A stretch of 21,091 nucleotides of DNA from Candidatus Parvarchaeota archaeon UBA446 (GCA_002503215.1 DARG01000011.1:1-21091), one strand, 5' to 3'; shown: positions 13,117 through 20,930, numbered from the stretch's first letter. The notes: generated from the letters alone by a model not told the origin. Translations and numbers: made by a program.

Positions 13117-13425
13117 ATGCAAAAAGCTAGGATAAAATTGACATCGACTGACTCAGAAAAATTAGAGGGAGTCTGTAATGATATAATAGAGATATCAAAG
13201 AAACTTGGAACAGCTATATCTGGGCCCATACCTTTTCCTACAAAAAAAATAAAGGTTACGACAAGAAGAGCACCAAACGGTGCAGGAAGGGAAAGCTATG
13301 AAACTTGGGAGCTAAGGCTTCACAAACGCATAATCGACATGCAGGCTGACCCTAAAGCTCTTCACCTTATAATGAAAACCGCCGTTCCAAAAGAAGTTAA
13401 CATAGAGATGGAAATAAAAGAGTAG
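13117..13425 (+). CDS. rps10: 30S ribosomal protein S10 (uS10)
   Basis: A 102-residue, full-length archaeal S10. Signatures are 'ARIKLTSTD' at the N-terminus, 'SGPIPFPTKKIKVTTRRAPNG' around residues 35-55, and 'LHKRIIDMQADPKALHLIM' near the C-terminus. S10 lies in the small-subunit head. In many archaea rps10 follows EF-1alpha; here it stands alone, transcribed from its own strong promoter and facing away from the L7Ae operon. Confidence 0.97.
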   Translation: MQKARIKLTSTDSEKLEGVCNDIIEISKKLGTAISGPIPFPTKKIKVTTRRAPNGAGRESYETWELRLHKRIIDMQADPKALHLIMKTAVPKEVNIEMEIKE

Positions 13426-13518
13426 ATTTCTACAATAAAATTATATTATACTACAATATTTCCTACATTACAAAAATAAAAATTAACCTTATAATATACA
13501 ATTCTTTAATATTATCAT

Positions 13519-14226
13519 ATGGACCAAATGCAGGAAAACGGGCAGAAGTTACTAATAGCTGCAATAGTTCTTTTATTGGTTTTCGCCGTTATAACAGTAC
13601 TTATATCCGAAAACGATAGGATAGGCTTTATAGCTGCTGTATCTACTGTAGGCATTGCGCTTGAGACTTTTCATTTCGACTCGAATTTTGGTATATTGCT
13701 GCTTTTCTTTTCTCTTTTCTTGGGAGTATTCGCAGTATACCTTTTGGAGTTTATGATATCATTTATAAGGAATGAATTCGGAGGTGTTATATATATGGCA
13801 AAGGGAATTAGATTTAGAAACCACTATATAATATGTGGTGGAGGAAGGATAGGCGAAAGAATCGCCAGTCTTCTAAAAGAGAAGGATAAAAAAGTTCTGA
13901 TAATAGAGAACAACGACATAAGAGCGGTAGAACTGAAGAAACTAGGCTTCAATGTTATAAAGGACAATGCTCTTGAAGAACGTACTTTTAAGATGGCCAA
14001 TGCACAGAGAGCAGTTGGTATTTTCGCGGCTCTTGGTCAAGATGTGGATAATTTTATTGTAGTGCTGAATTCAAAGGAAATAAATAAAAATATGAGGATA
14101 GTTACCAGGTGCAACATGCTTAAAAACGTCAATAAGTTCAAAGAACTGGGTGCAGACGAGGTAGTTTTACCTGAGATAGTTGGTGCCGACAGAATGGTAT
14201 ACTTATCGGAAAAACATGAAAAGTAA
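13519..14226 (+). CDS. Two-TM TrkA-N (RCK) protein, potassium-channel-like with altered filter
   Basis: A 235-residue protein laid out like a prokaryotic K+ channel of the MthK type: TM1 (about 10-29), a short pore segment, TM2 (about 58-82), then a Rossmann RCK/TrkA-N domain with CGGGRIGER (106-114), a nucleotide-binding acidic residue in LIIENND, and 'GADEVVLPEIVGADRM' at the end. The pore segment reads AAVSTVGIALETFHF (39-53); it aligns with TTVGYGDITP but has TVGIA at the selectivity filter in place of TVGYG. There is no RCK_C domain. It may be a degenerate channel, a subunit of a heteromer, or a membrane-bound nucleotide sensor. Its last 11 nt overlap the PAP2 gene. Confidence 0.75.
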   Translation: MDQMQENGQKLLIAAIVLLLVFAVITVLISENDRIGFIAAVSTVGIALETFHFDSNFGILLLFFSLFLGVFAVYLLEFMISFIRNEFGGVIYMAKGIRFRNHYIICGGGRIGERIASLLKEKDKKVLIIENNDIRAVELKKLGFNVIKDNALEERTFKMANAQRAVGIFAALGQDVDNFIVVLNSKEINKNMRIVTRCNMLKNVNKFKELGADEVVLPEIVGADRMVYLSEKHEK

Positions 14227-14677
14227 TTACTTTGAGAAATTCTCTTTTTTAGTAGAGAGGTATCCGATAGAGATTTTCACTTTCGAGATACTTATAGGGA
14301 TACTTATAGAACCGACTTTGAAAACTGCCGTTTTTCTTTTCGGAGGAGTAATAGTGACTGCAATTATTGCAAACGGCCTTAAGGTATTTTTCCATGAGAA
14401 AAGACCGGAAGCCTCTCTTAAAAGAAAATTTTATAAAAATACATTTCGGCTTAATCGAAGAAGTTTTCCCTCGGGCCATTCAGCCGTGGCAGCTTTCTTC
14501 CCAACGGTTTTCTTCGGAAGTGTTCTTTTTATACCATTTCTTATATTTGCCGTTATAGTTATGTACAGCAGAGTTTACATAAAATCACATTATCCCAGAG
14601 ATATAATTGGAGGGGCAGTAATAGGTGTAATACTTGGATTTTTATTTTTACATTTGCCTAGTATTTTAAGAATATAA
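14216..14677 (+). CDS. PAP2-family membrane phosphatase
   Basis: A 153-residue integral membrane protein (start at 14216, overlapping the upstream gene by 11 nt). The three PAP2 motifs are present in order: KVFFHEKRP (KxxxxxxRP), PSGHS, and SRVYIKSHYPRD (SRxxxxxHxxxD). Family members remove phosphate from lipid phosphates such as phosphatidate or (poly)prenyl diphosphates, on the outer face of the membrane. About four or five spans are visible. An in-frame ATG 36 nt upstream exists but lies deep in the neighbouring gene, so I prefer 14216. A role in recycling of isoprenoid lipid carriers or membrane lipids is plausible in an archaeon. Confidence 0.88.
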   Translation: MKSNYFEKFSFLVERYPIEIFTFEILIGILIEPTLKTAVFLFGGVIVTAIIANGLKVFFHEKRPEASLKRKFYKNTFRLNRRSFPSGHSAVAAFFPTVFFGSVLFIPFLIFAVIVMYSRVYIKSHYPRDIIGGAVIGVILGFLFLHLPSILRI

Positions 14678-14737
14678 ACTTTAAAAGCTTAATACCATAA
14701 AAGCATAAAATTTGTATAAGTAAAATTATTTTATAAT

Positions 14738-16768
14738 ATGAAAAATGAACTGGATGGAATCATAAGCAATTTTGTAAACAAAAGACTTTCAGAAAACATA
14801 AAGGAAGTATTAACTACAAACAAAAATGCGATAGTACTTGATTTTGACGAGATAGACCAATTCTCCCCGGAGCTTGGAGACAGTGTACTCAAACAACCGG
14901 AAGAAACGCTAGATACTATAAAATACTTCGTTAATGAAACCTCAATACCTCATAAAGCCTTAGATATAGAGATAAGAGTAAAAAACCTGCCGAAGAATGC
15001 CCAGATGCTAGTTAGGGAGATAAGAAGCAAACATATCGGTTTACTGGTACAAGTACAGGGACTTATAAAAACGGCTGCAAGCGTAAGGCCGGTGGCAAGC
15101 GCGATAGATTTTGAATGCCAAAGCTGCGGGCATATAACCAAGGTTGAACAGAAAGACATGACTCAAAAAGCCCCTTCCATCTGCACTAACTGCGGTAAGA
15201 AAGGAAGATTCAAGTCAGTCAAAAAATATCTGGTTGACACACAAAGGATAACTCTAGAGGAAGCCCCCGAAGATTTAGAGGGAGGAGAACAGCCAGAGCA
15301 TATAAATATAATTCTTAAAAAAGATTTAGTTGATCCAAAATTCGAAAGGAATATAATACCTGGAAACAAAGTTATAGTTTCGGGTATAATCAATGAAAGT
15401 GCGATCTATTATCCAAGCGGAAAAAGATCCAATACTTCTGATACGTTTATATCCGCATCGTTCGTGGAAGCGGTTGAACAGGGATATGAAGATGTTTTAG
15501 TCACAAAAGAAGAAGAGATGGCGATAAGAGAACTGGCAAACGACAAGATGATATATAATAAATTGAAGAATTCCATAGCACCGAACATATACGGACATGA
15601 TAATATAAAGGAAGCGATAGTCCTTCAGCTTTTTGGCGGAGTTAGAAAGATAGCTGCATCAGGAAACAGCGTGATAAGAGGAGACATGCACATACTTTTA
15701 GTAGGTGATCCTGGAACGTCAAAAAGCTCCATGTTAAAGTACATAGCAGGGATAGCGCCTAAGGCAAGATATGTGGTAGGTATGGGATCAAGTGCTGCTG
15801 GTCTTACTGCAACGATAGTAAAAGACGATGCGACTAGAAGCTACATATTAGAAGCAGGTGCCTTACCGTTAACTAACAAGGGTCTGTTGATGATAGACGA
15901 GCTGGACAAGATGAACAAAGACGATAGAGTCGCAATGCACGAAGCGCTTGAGCAGCAAACAATTAGTATCTCGAAGGCAAACATACACGCAACTCTTTCT
16001 GCACAGACTAGCGTTCTTGCCGCAGCCAATCCAAAAATGGGAAGATTTAACCCCTTCGACGTAATATCCGCGCAGATAGAACTCCCTCCTACGCTTATAA
16101 ACCGTTTCGATTTGATATTCATACTAAAGGACAGGCCCGACAAAGAGACTGATATGTTAATAGCACAGAGAATACTGGAAGCTAACAAAGACATAAATAA
16201 AAATAAACCAGAAATACCTCCTAACATAATGAAAAAGTACATAGCCTTCGCTAAACAGAACATAAAACCAAAACTATCGATGGAAGCCATGAAAGCAATC
16301 GAAGAGTTCTACTTAAAATTAAGAGCACAATATTCTACGGAAGGGGATGAAGTAAAACCGATACCCATATCTGCAAGACAGTTGGAAGCAATAGTAAGAC
16401 TTACGGAAGCAAGCGCAAAGGTAAAACTTTCGGATTACGCGACTTTAGAGGATGCAAAACGCGCAATAGACCTTATGATGTCTTATCTCGGAGATGTGGG
16501 AGTTGACAGTAGCACTGGACAATTAGACATAGACCGGATAATAACGGGGATACCATCTTCGCAAAGAAACACTGCTCTTACGATAAAAAGCATAATAAAA
16601 AGCGAAGTAGATAACATGCCAATGGGAAGCGCTGTAGCTCTATCTAAGATATATGACGCTGCGGAAAAAGTTGGTATAGACAATGAAAAAGTGGATGCGG
16701 CGATAACTGTTCTGAAAAAAGAAGGAGAAATATTCGAACCGAAGCCGTCATTCATAAAACTTCTTTGA
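14738..16768 (+). CDS. mcm: Minichromosome maintenance helicase (MCM)
   Basis: A 676-residue replicative helicase, normal archaeal length. The N-terminal domain holds a zinc ribbon C127xxC130...C149xxC152. The AAA+ domain has Walker A GDPGTSKS (323-330), Walker B LLMIDELDKM (383-392), a sensor-1 asparagine in AAANPKMGRF (N431) and the arginine finger in LINRFDLIF (R456). The C-terminal 70 residues form a winged helix (IKSIIKSEVDNMPMGSAV...). It would form a hexamer unwinding DNA at the fork. It opens a tight operon with an OB-fold protein, aIF2-beta and DUF424. A TATA-like AGCATAAAATTTG (about 14702-14714) lies 24-36 nt upstream. Confidence 0.97.
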   Translation: MKNELDGIISNFVNKRLSENIKEVLTTNKNAIVLDFDEIDQFSPELGDSVLKQPEETLDTIKYFVNETSIPHKALDIEIRVKNLPKNAQMLVREIRSKHIGLLVQVQGLIKTAASVRPVASAIDFECQSCGHITKVEQKDMTQKAPSICTNCGKKGRFKSVKKYLVDTQRITLEEAPEDLEGGEQPEHINIILKKDLVDPKFERNIIPGNKVIVSGIINESAIYYPSGKRSNTSDTFISASFVEAVEQGYEDVLVTKEEEMAIRELANDKMIYNKLKNSIAPNIYGHDNIKEAIVLQLFGGVRKIAASGNSVIRGDMHILLVGDPGTSKSSMLKYIAGIAPKARYVVGMGSSAAGLTATIVKDDATRSYILEAGALPLTNKGLLMIDELDKMNKDDRVAMHEALEQQTISISKANIHATLSAQTSVLAAANPKMGRFNPFDVISAQIELPPTLINRFDLIFILKDRPDKETDMLIAQRILEANKDINKNKPEIPPNIMKKYIAFAKQNIKPKLSMEAMKAIEEFYLKLRAQYSTEGDEVKPIPISARQLEAIVRLTEASAKVKLSDYATLEDAKRAIDLMMSYLGDVGVDSSTGQLDIDRIITGIPSSQRNTALTIKSIIKSEVDNMPMGSAVALSKIYDAAEKVGIDNEKVDAAITVLKKEGEIFEPKPSFIKLL

Positions 16769-16769
16769 T

Positions 16770-17174
16770 ATGGACTACACATATTTCATGCTGCCTTTGA
16801 GTATACTAAACAACGCAGAGAAGAACAACGATAGCGGAGGCAGTTTTATAGTCTATAAATCAAATAATATATACAGGATGCATTTAGTGGGTTCCATAGC
16901 CGCTATAGAAATAAACCCGGAAACAAAAGGAGGATATCTTATATTAGATGATACTTTTTCAACGATACTTGTGCATTTCCAAAGCAGTATGTTTAGAGAC
17001 ATAGAGACTTTCAAGAAGGGAGACTTAATTGAGATCTTGGGAAATATAGACATCTATAATGACACTATAACGCTTTCGATGACAAACATAAAAAAAATAA
17101 CTCTTAGTAGATACTGCTTTAATAAAATAGAAAGCATAAAAAACCTGATTTCATTAAATAAAGATGGAATATGA
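16770..17174 (+). CDS. OB-fold protein in the MCM operon
   Basis: A 134-residue protein. Residues about 36-112 read as a single OB fold: MHLVGSIAAIEI (strands 1-2), GGYLILDDTFSTILVHF, a helix-like SSMFRDIETFKKGD, then LIEILGNIDIYNDTITLSM. This is the nucleic-acid-binding tRNA_anti/RPA-like pattern. The ends are Asn/Lys-rich. It begins one base after the MCM stop and overlaps the aIF2-beta start by 11 nt, so all three are co-translated. RPA32-like or RPA-associated subunits are the best guess; it could be a single-strand-binding accessory of MCM. No zinc finger is seen. Family assignment is by pattern only. Confidence 0.65.
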   Translation: MDYTYFMLPLSILNNAEKNNDSGGSFIVYKSNNIYRMHLVGSIAAIEINPETKGGYLILDDTFSTILVHFQSSMFRDIETFKKGDLIEILGNIDIYNDTITLSMTNIKKITLSRYCFNKIESIKNLISLNKDGI

Positions 17175-17565
17175 TGAACTAGTAAGCAACATACTTAAAG
17201 AAAAGAAAGAAAACAAAGCGGATAGATTTGACCCTCCTGAAGTCGACGTACAGCAGGTTGGTCAGAGGACTGTAGTATTACTTGATAAGTTATCAAAATA
17301 CATAAACAGGCCCGTAAACCACATATCTAAATACCTAATGCACGAACTTACGGCTCCTGGACAGATAGATGAAAGCGGTAGAGTTACACTTGGAGGAAAA
17401 TTCTCCAGAAAACTTGTAAACGATAAAATAAAACAATACCTAAAAGAATTTGTTATTTGCAAACAATGCTCATCTCCGGATACGCAGATGGATAAAATAG
17501 ATAAGAACTACTTTGTGAAATGCCTTGGATGCGGGGCAGAGTACCCTGTCGGGAGAATAAAGTAA
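17164..17565 (+). CDS. Translation initiation factor aIF2 subunit beta
   Basis: A 133-residue protein. The core (PPEVDVQQVGQRTVVLLDKL, then RPVNHISKYLMHELTAPGQI) is typical of aIF2-beta, and the C-terminal zinc ribbon is CKQCSSP...CLGCGAEYPVGRI (two CxxC pairs). It is part of the aIF2 heterotrimer delivering initiator tRNA. The length is standard. MCM next to aIF2-beta is a recurrent archaeal neighbourhood. It overlaps its upstream neighbour by 11 nt and its downstream neighbour by one base (TAATG). Confidence 0.95.
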   Translation: MEYDELVSNILKEKKENKADRFDPPEVDVQQVGQRTVVLLDKLSKYINRPVNHISKYLMHELTAPGQIDESGRVTLGGKFSRKLVNDKIKQYLKEFVICKQCSSPDTQMDKIDKNYFVKCLGCGAEYPVGRIK

Positions 17566-17870
17566 TGGCATTTTCTATGAAGATACACAACAAAGGAGAA
17601 TCGAATGAGATAATAGCTGTATGCGACAGTGCGCTTTTAGGAAAGACTTTAAATGACGATGAAAAAGAAATAGAATTTTTGGTATCGCCTGATTTCTATG
17701 GAAACGAAACGTTGGAGTGGGATGAAATAAAAATAGCATTAATAAGAGGAAGCAACATAAACATAATCGGAAACGATGTAGTAGAACTGGCCTCAAAAGA
17801 AGGAATTATAAACCAGAACAACACCATCGATATAAACGGGATAAAACACGCACAAGTTTACGTAATCTGA
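17565..17870 (+). CDS. DUF424 family protein
   Basis: A 101-residue protein starting at the ATG of TAATG (17565-17567). The alternative start 45 nt upstream overlaps aIF2-beta and adds no conserved sequence. It fits the archaeal DUF424 pattern: 'KIHNKGESNEIIAVCDSALLGKT' near the start, a FYGNE segment, 'NIIGNDVVELASKEGII' and the terminal 'GIKHAQVYVI'. Proteins of this family are often beside aIF2-beta or other translation genes, and their biochemical role is not established. A second in-frame ATG at 17577 is possible. Confidence 0.85.
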   Translation: MAFSMKIHNKGESNEIIAVCDSALLGKTLNDDEKEIEFLVSPDFYGNETLEWDEIKIALIRGSNINIIGNDVVELASKEGIINQNNTIDINGIKHAQVYVI

Positions 17871-17872
17871 GT

Positions 17873-17886
17873 AAGCTTTATAACTT
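17873..17886 (+). promoter_or_regulatory. TATA element of aIF1A gene
   Basis: AGCTTTATAACTTA is centred about 28 nt before the aIF1A ATG at 17908, indicating a promoter separate from the MCM operon that ends at 17870. Confidence 0.5.
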
Positions 17887-17907
17887 AGCAGGTAGATTCT
17901 CTTATAT

Positions 17908-18207
17908 ATGACAGAAGTTCCTATGTTTAGATTTCCGCGAAACGGCGAGATGCTCGGGTATGTTACGCAGATGCTCGGTTTCGGAAGGATGTACGTTAAG
18001 TGCACCGATGACAAGATAAGACTTTGTCAGGTAAAAGGAAGCTTTAGTCGCTACCTTTGGATAAACGAAGGGGATATAGTTCTGGTAAAACCTTGGGAGA
18101 TCGAACACGATAAAAAGGCTGATGTTTTATACAAATACAGAAAAAACGAGTGGGATTCTTTAAGAGCGAAAGGCTACTTGAAAGACAACCTTCTTAATGG
18201 CAATTAA
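17908..18207 (+). CDS. eif1A: Translation initiation factor aIF1A
   Basis: A 99-residue protein with the S1/IF1-type OB fold: 'GEMLGYVTQMLGFGRMYVKC' followed by the basic 'KGSFSRYLWINEGDIVLVKPW', and a charged C-terminal tail. This is the family core of aIF1A, which binds the A site of the small subunit during initiation. The N-terminal basic arm is shorter than in eukaryotes, as usual for archaea. Its stop (TAA 18205-18207) shares TTAA with the stop of the convergent pilin-like gene. Confidence 0.95.
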   Translation: MTEVPMFRFPRNGEMLGYVTQMLGFGRMYVKCTDDKIRLCQVKGSFSRYLWINEGDIVLVKPWEIEHDKKADVLYKYRKNEWDSLRAKGYLKDNLLNGN

Positions 18208-18629
18208 GTTCTAGTTTCCGAGATAAGTTTAGAAAAGAAATTATTTTGATTGACCTGTTGTGTTTCAATTGAGGTATAACTTAAATAGTAAACTTTTATG
18301 CTGCTTACACTCCCTGCTGGTATACACCTATAAGACAAAGATATAATTGAATATTCGCTACTTACGGTATAATCTGTATAAACCAATGATGAAGAATCAT
18401 TTGAAATAAAGTCAATTTCCGTGATATTTAAATCTCCTGGAACCGATTTGTGGAGAGTTATAGTAGTACCTGAAGGCGAACAAGAGAAACTACTCACGGA
18501 TAATGGAGAAGTAGTCAAAGATATTATACCGCTCTCTGAAAGAACTACAAATATAATAGAAGCCACGATTACGAAGAAAATTACGGATACTAATACAGCC
18601 GAAAGCGCGTTAAGTTTTTTAGCCCTCAT
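18204..18629 (-). CDS. Small pilin-like/secreted protein
   Basis: A 141-residue protein with a basic N-terminus (MRAKKLNALSAV) leading into a single hydrophobic helix (about 10-32), similar to archaeal pilin and flagellin N-termini ('KAxSAVI'). The outer part is Ser/Thr-rich and beta-like, with two cysteines (SFSCS and YRCIP) that could form a disulfide. No family could be named. It lies between rpo3 (same strand, upstream) and convergent aIF1A, and is the third gene of this architecture in the window. Confidence 0.55.
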   Translation of the reverse strand: MRAKKLNALSAVLVSVIFFVIVASIIFVVLSESGIISLTTSPLSVSSFSCSPSGTTITLHKSVPGDLNITEIDFISNDSSSLVYTDYTVSSEYSIISLSYRCIPAGSVSSIKVYYLSYTSIETQQVNQNNFFSKLISETRT

Positions 18630-18668
18630 TAGAATAAGTGTTTATTATAAGATAAAAAGATGTAACGT

Positions 18669-19412
18669 CTATATCTTTTCTGATATCTCTTTTACTTCTT
18701 CTTCCAGTGTAGATATAGCTTCATTAAATATGTCCTTTACACTAAGCTGTCCCCAGCTCTCTATACCAAATACTATCTTATCCTTCTCAGACGATATGCT
18801 TATTACATCAGAGCCTGCATAATCTTCACATGCCTTGCATAAAATACATTCGGATAATTTACCGCTTTTAACTGAAAGACTATCTTTTTGACCATCCAAG
18901 ATATCTACAGGACATAGTGACGCTATCTTAGCTGCACCTTTCACACTGCTATTGGGTATTGTTATCTTTGGATAGAAATGATAATAAACATGCGCAGGTG
19001 TAAACTTTGTATGAATCGCACCGTTGCCCCAAGTTGTCTCTGCTTCCAGTTCTAAAGATTCACCGTCTTTAAGATTTATTATAAGCATTTCTGGTATTGC
19101 AGGGACTACGTCTTTATCTGAAGAAACTAAATCCGAAGCGTGAACGGCTTTAGGTCCCATTTCCTTTAGCTTTAACAAGAACTTGCCTTTGCCTTTAACC
19201 TCTATTGGAGTTTTTATTGGTATCAGACCTAATCTCGCGGCCAATACCTCGTCAAACATTGAACTTGTATTTTTGTAAATAGTTACATCATCTATTGCAA
19301 GCGTGTATACTCCGTTTATTATGGCACGTCGTATGGCATTTGCCATTGCAACGCTGCATCCATTAAGAAGTAATTTAGTTTCAGTTTTTTCTTCTAATAA
19401 TTCAACTTTCAT
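18669..19412 (-). CDS. rpoD: DNA-directed RNA polymerase subunit D (Rpo3)
   Basis: A 247-residue archaeal Rpo3, homologous to bacterial alpha N-terminal domain and eukaryotic Rpb3. It has the family starts 'SVAMANAIRRAIINGV' (20-35) and 'DEVLAARLGLIPI' (54-66), and an inserted ferredoxin-like domain with C167, C189, C192, C195 (CPVDI...CILCKACE). Four cysteines suit one iron-sulfur cluster; many archaea have two. Rpo3 pairs with Rpo11 to nucleate polymerase assembly. It follows rps11 closely in the conserved S13-S4-S11-Rpo3 operon. Confidence 0.95.
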   Translation of the reverse strand: MKVELLEEKTETKLLLNGCSVAMANAIRRAIINGVYTLAIDDVTIYKNTSSMFDEVLAARLGLIPIKTPIEVKGKGKFLLKLKEMGPKAVHASDLVSSDKDVVPAIPEMLIINLKDGESLELEAETTWGNGAIHTKFTPAHVYYHFYPKITIPNSSVKGAAKIASLCPVDILDGQKDSLSVKSGKLSECILCKACEDYAGSDVISISSEKDKIVFGIESWGQLSVKDIFNEAISTLEEEVKEISEKI

Positions 19413-19415
19413 AAT

Positions 19416-19802
19416 TCACATCCTTCTTCCCTTTCTACCGCCTTTTCTCTTACAACCATCGTGCGGTACCGGAGTAACATTTTCAACGTTTAATATCCTG
19501 ACTCCGCTCCTTTCCAGAGCTTTTATAGCAGGCCTTGCTCCCGGTCCTGTTGTCTTGGAGCTTATCCCTCCAGCTGCTCTTATTTTTACGTAAACTTCCC
19601 TTATACCTTTAGCAGAAATTTCCTCGGCTATTTTCTTTGCGGCATCCATTGCGGCCCTTGGAGATGATCCGAGTCTGTCGGCCTTTACCTGAGAACCACC
19701 GCTTTTTATTGAAAAAGTATAAGCATTGCTTATGTCAGTAACGTGAATTATAGTATTGTTTAAAGTCGCATATATGTGAACTACTCCTACTCTGTTTTCC
19801 AT
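19416..19802 (-). CDS. rps11: 30S ribosomal protein S11 (uS11)
   Basis: A 128-residue protein. Signatures are 'GVVHIYATLNNTIIHVTD' at the N-terminus, 'SSPRAAMDAAKKIAEE' in the middle and the basic 'VTPVPHDGCKRKGGRKGRRM' at the C-terminus. uS11 sits on the platform of the small subunit. It is three bases from both neighbours, in the operon uS13-uS4-uS11-Rpo3. Confidence 0.97.
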   Translation of the reverse strand: MENRVGVVHIYATLNNTIIHVTDISNAYTFSIKSGGSQVKADRLGSSPRAAMDAAKKIAEEISAKGIREVYVKIRAAGGISSKTTGPGARPAIKALERSGVRILNVENVTPVPHDGCKRKGGRKGRRM

Positions 19803-19805
19803 GAT

Positions 19806-20339
19806 TTATTGATGCTTCTCCTCCTTTTTAGCTCTTACTGGATGAGCCGAAGACGATAATGGAGAAGATTCTGCATATCCTATCTTATCCTCTTCGTCTT
19901 TTTTGACCATGTAACTTGGACTGTCGATTAACTTTCCGTCTACGGTTATGTGTCTATGTGTTATTATTTGCCTTGCTTCTCTTATACTTCTGGCCATCTC
20001 TTTATTTAATACAAAGGTCTGAAGCCTTCTATCTAGAAGGTTTTCTATGTTAAGTTCAAGAACGTCATCTATGGTTGCATCGTTACCGACCAAGCCTCTC
20101 TTTTTTAAAGTAGCTATAAATTCTTTTTCTTCTTCCTGTCCGAGATTAAGAGCCTTTAAACCTACAAGATCCCTAGCCCTAAGTCTTAAATTTCTAAGTA
20201 CAGATTCTACTTTCCAAAGCTCTTTTTTATTCTTAAAACCGTATTTTTTCCTTAGTACTTTATCTCTCTCTATTCTTGGCTTATCCCATATCTTAAGCGG
20301 AGATCTGTACTTCTTTGATTGTCTTTTAGCTGTTCCCAT
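19806..20339 (-). CDS. rps4: 30S ribosomal protein S4 (uS4)
   Basis: A 177-residue archaeal S4. It has the N-terminal 'KYRSPLKIWDKPRIERDK' and the S4-type RNA-binding domain 'LDRRLQTFVLNKEMARSIRE' followed by 'ARQIITHRHITVDGKLIDSP'. It binds 16S rRNA early in assembly. It lies two bases after rps13 in the operon. Confidence 0.97.
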   Translation of the reverse strand: MGTAKRQSKKYRSPLKIWDKPRIERDKVLRKKYGFKNKKELWKVESVLRNLRLRARDLVGLKALNLGQEEEKEFIATLKKRGLVGNDATIDDVLELNIENLLDRRLQTFVLNKEMARSIREARQIITHRHITVDGKLIDSPSYMVKKDEEDKIGYAESSPLSSSAHPVRAKKEEKHQ

Positions 20340-20341
20340 AA

Positions 20342-20881
20342 TTACTTAGCACCCTGCTGAGCCTGTTTCTTCTTTACAACACCAAGAGAACTACCAACCC
20401 TACCATGGACATTGGCTCCTCTTGATTTAACTTTCTGGCCTCTTAACTTATAATTAAATGAATGCCTGTATCCTCTGTAAGACCTGCTTGTCTTTATCTT
20501 CTGAATACGCATAGTGGTTTTAGACCTTAAATCATTACTTAATAAATGGTAATCTAAACCAGTTTCATCGTCTCTTCTCCAGTTAAACAACCAGTGAGGG
20601 ATTTTATATTTAAACGGATCAGATAAGGCTTCTTTAAGAGTATTCAATTCTTTTTCATCTAGATCCTGAAGTTTCTTTCCTTTAGGAATGTTAAGCACTT
20701 TCATCAATGCATTTGAATATGAAAAACTTATGCCTGGAATAGACCTTAAAAGATCCTTTACGGCTTTGCTTCCATCTAAATCCGTATCGGCTATTCTTAC
20801 TATCCTTCTTTCCTGCATGTCTACAGGCTTTTTCTCTTGCTCTCCTTTTACAGATTTAACTGCATGTTTGTTTGCTTGCAT
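20342..20881 (-). CDS. rps13: 30S ribosomal protein S13 (uS13)
   Basis: A 179-residue protein. The core starts about residue 22 (MQERRIVRIADTDLDGSKAV) and contains 'IPGISFSYSNALMKVL' and the C-terminal 'SYRGYRHSFNYKLRGQKV'. It lines the top of the small subunit near the P-site tRNA. The first ~21 residues are a charged extension (QANKHAVKSVKGEQEKKPV). The upstream ATG is preferred because the promoter ends exactly 23 nt before it, as for rps10; the internal ATG (about 20818) lacks such support. First gene of the operon, just downstream of 5S rRNA. Confidence 0.95.
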   Translation of the reverse strand: MQANKHAVKSVKGEQEKKPVDMQERRIVRIADTDLDGSKAVKDLLRSIPGISFSYSNALMKVLNIPKGKKLQDLDEKELNTLKEALSDPFKYKIPHWLFNWRRDDETGLDYHLLSNDLRSKTTMRIQKIKTSRSYRGYRHSFNYKLRGQKVKSRGANVHGRVGSSLGVVKKKQAQQGAK

Positions 20882-20904
20882 AAACGAATAAGATATACAA
20901 TAAA

Positions 20905-20920
20905 GTATTTAAGCTTTTTT
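20905..20920 (-). promoter_or_regulatory. BRE/TATA promoter of rps13 operon, twin of rps10 promoter
   Basis: Minus strand AAAAAAGCTTAAATAC, identical over 16 bases to the rps10 promoter and also 23 nt from the start codon. It lies between the 5S rRNA 3' end and rps13, allowing independent expression of the operon. Confidence 0.75.
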
Positions 20921-20930
20921 AAATATAAGT

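Noticed and set aside
14180..14215. Upstream start for the PAP2 gene
   Set aside because: It would add 12 residues deep inside the TrkA-N gene without conserved content; the ATG at 14216 gives a normal family N-terminus.
15841..16290. Antisense reading frames opposite mcm
   Set aside because: Shadow of the MCM AAA+ domain; no start signal and no motif.
17520..17564. Upstream start for the DUF424 gene
   Set aside because: The extra 15 residues overlap the zinc ribbon of aIF2-beta in another frame; TAATG coupling at 17565 is the better start.
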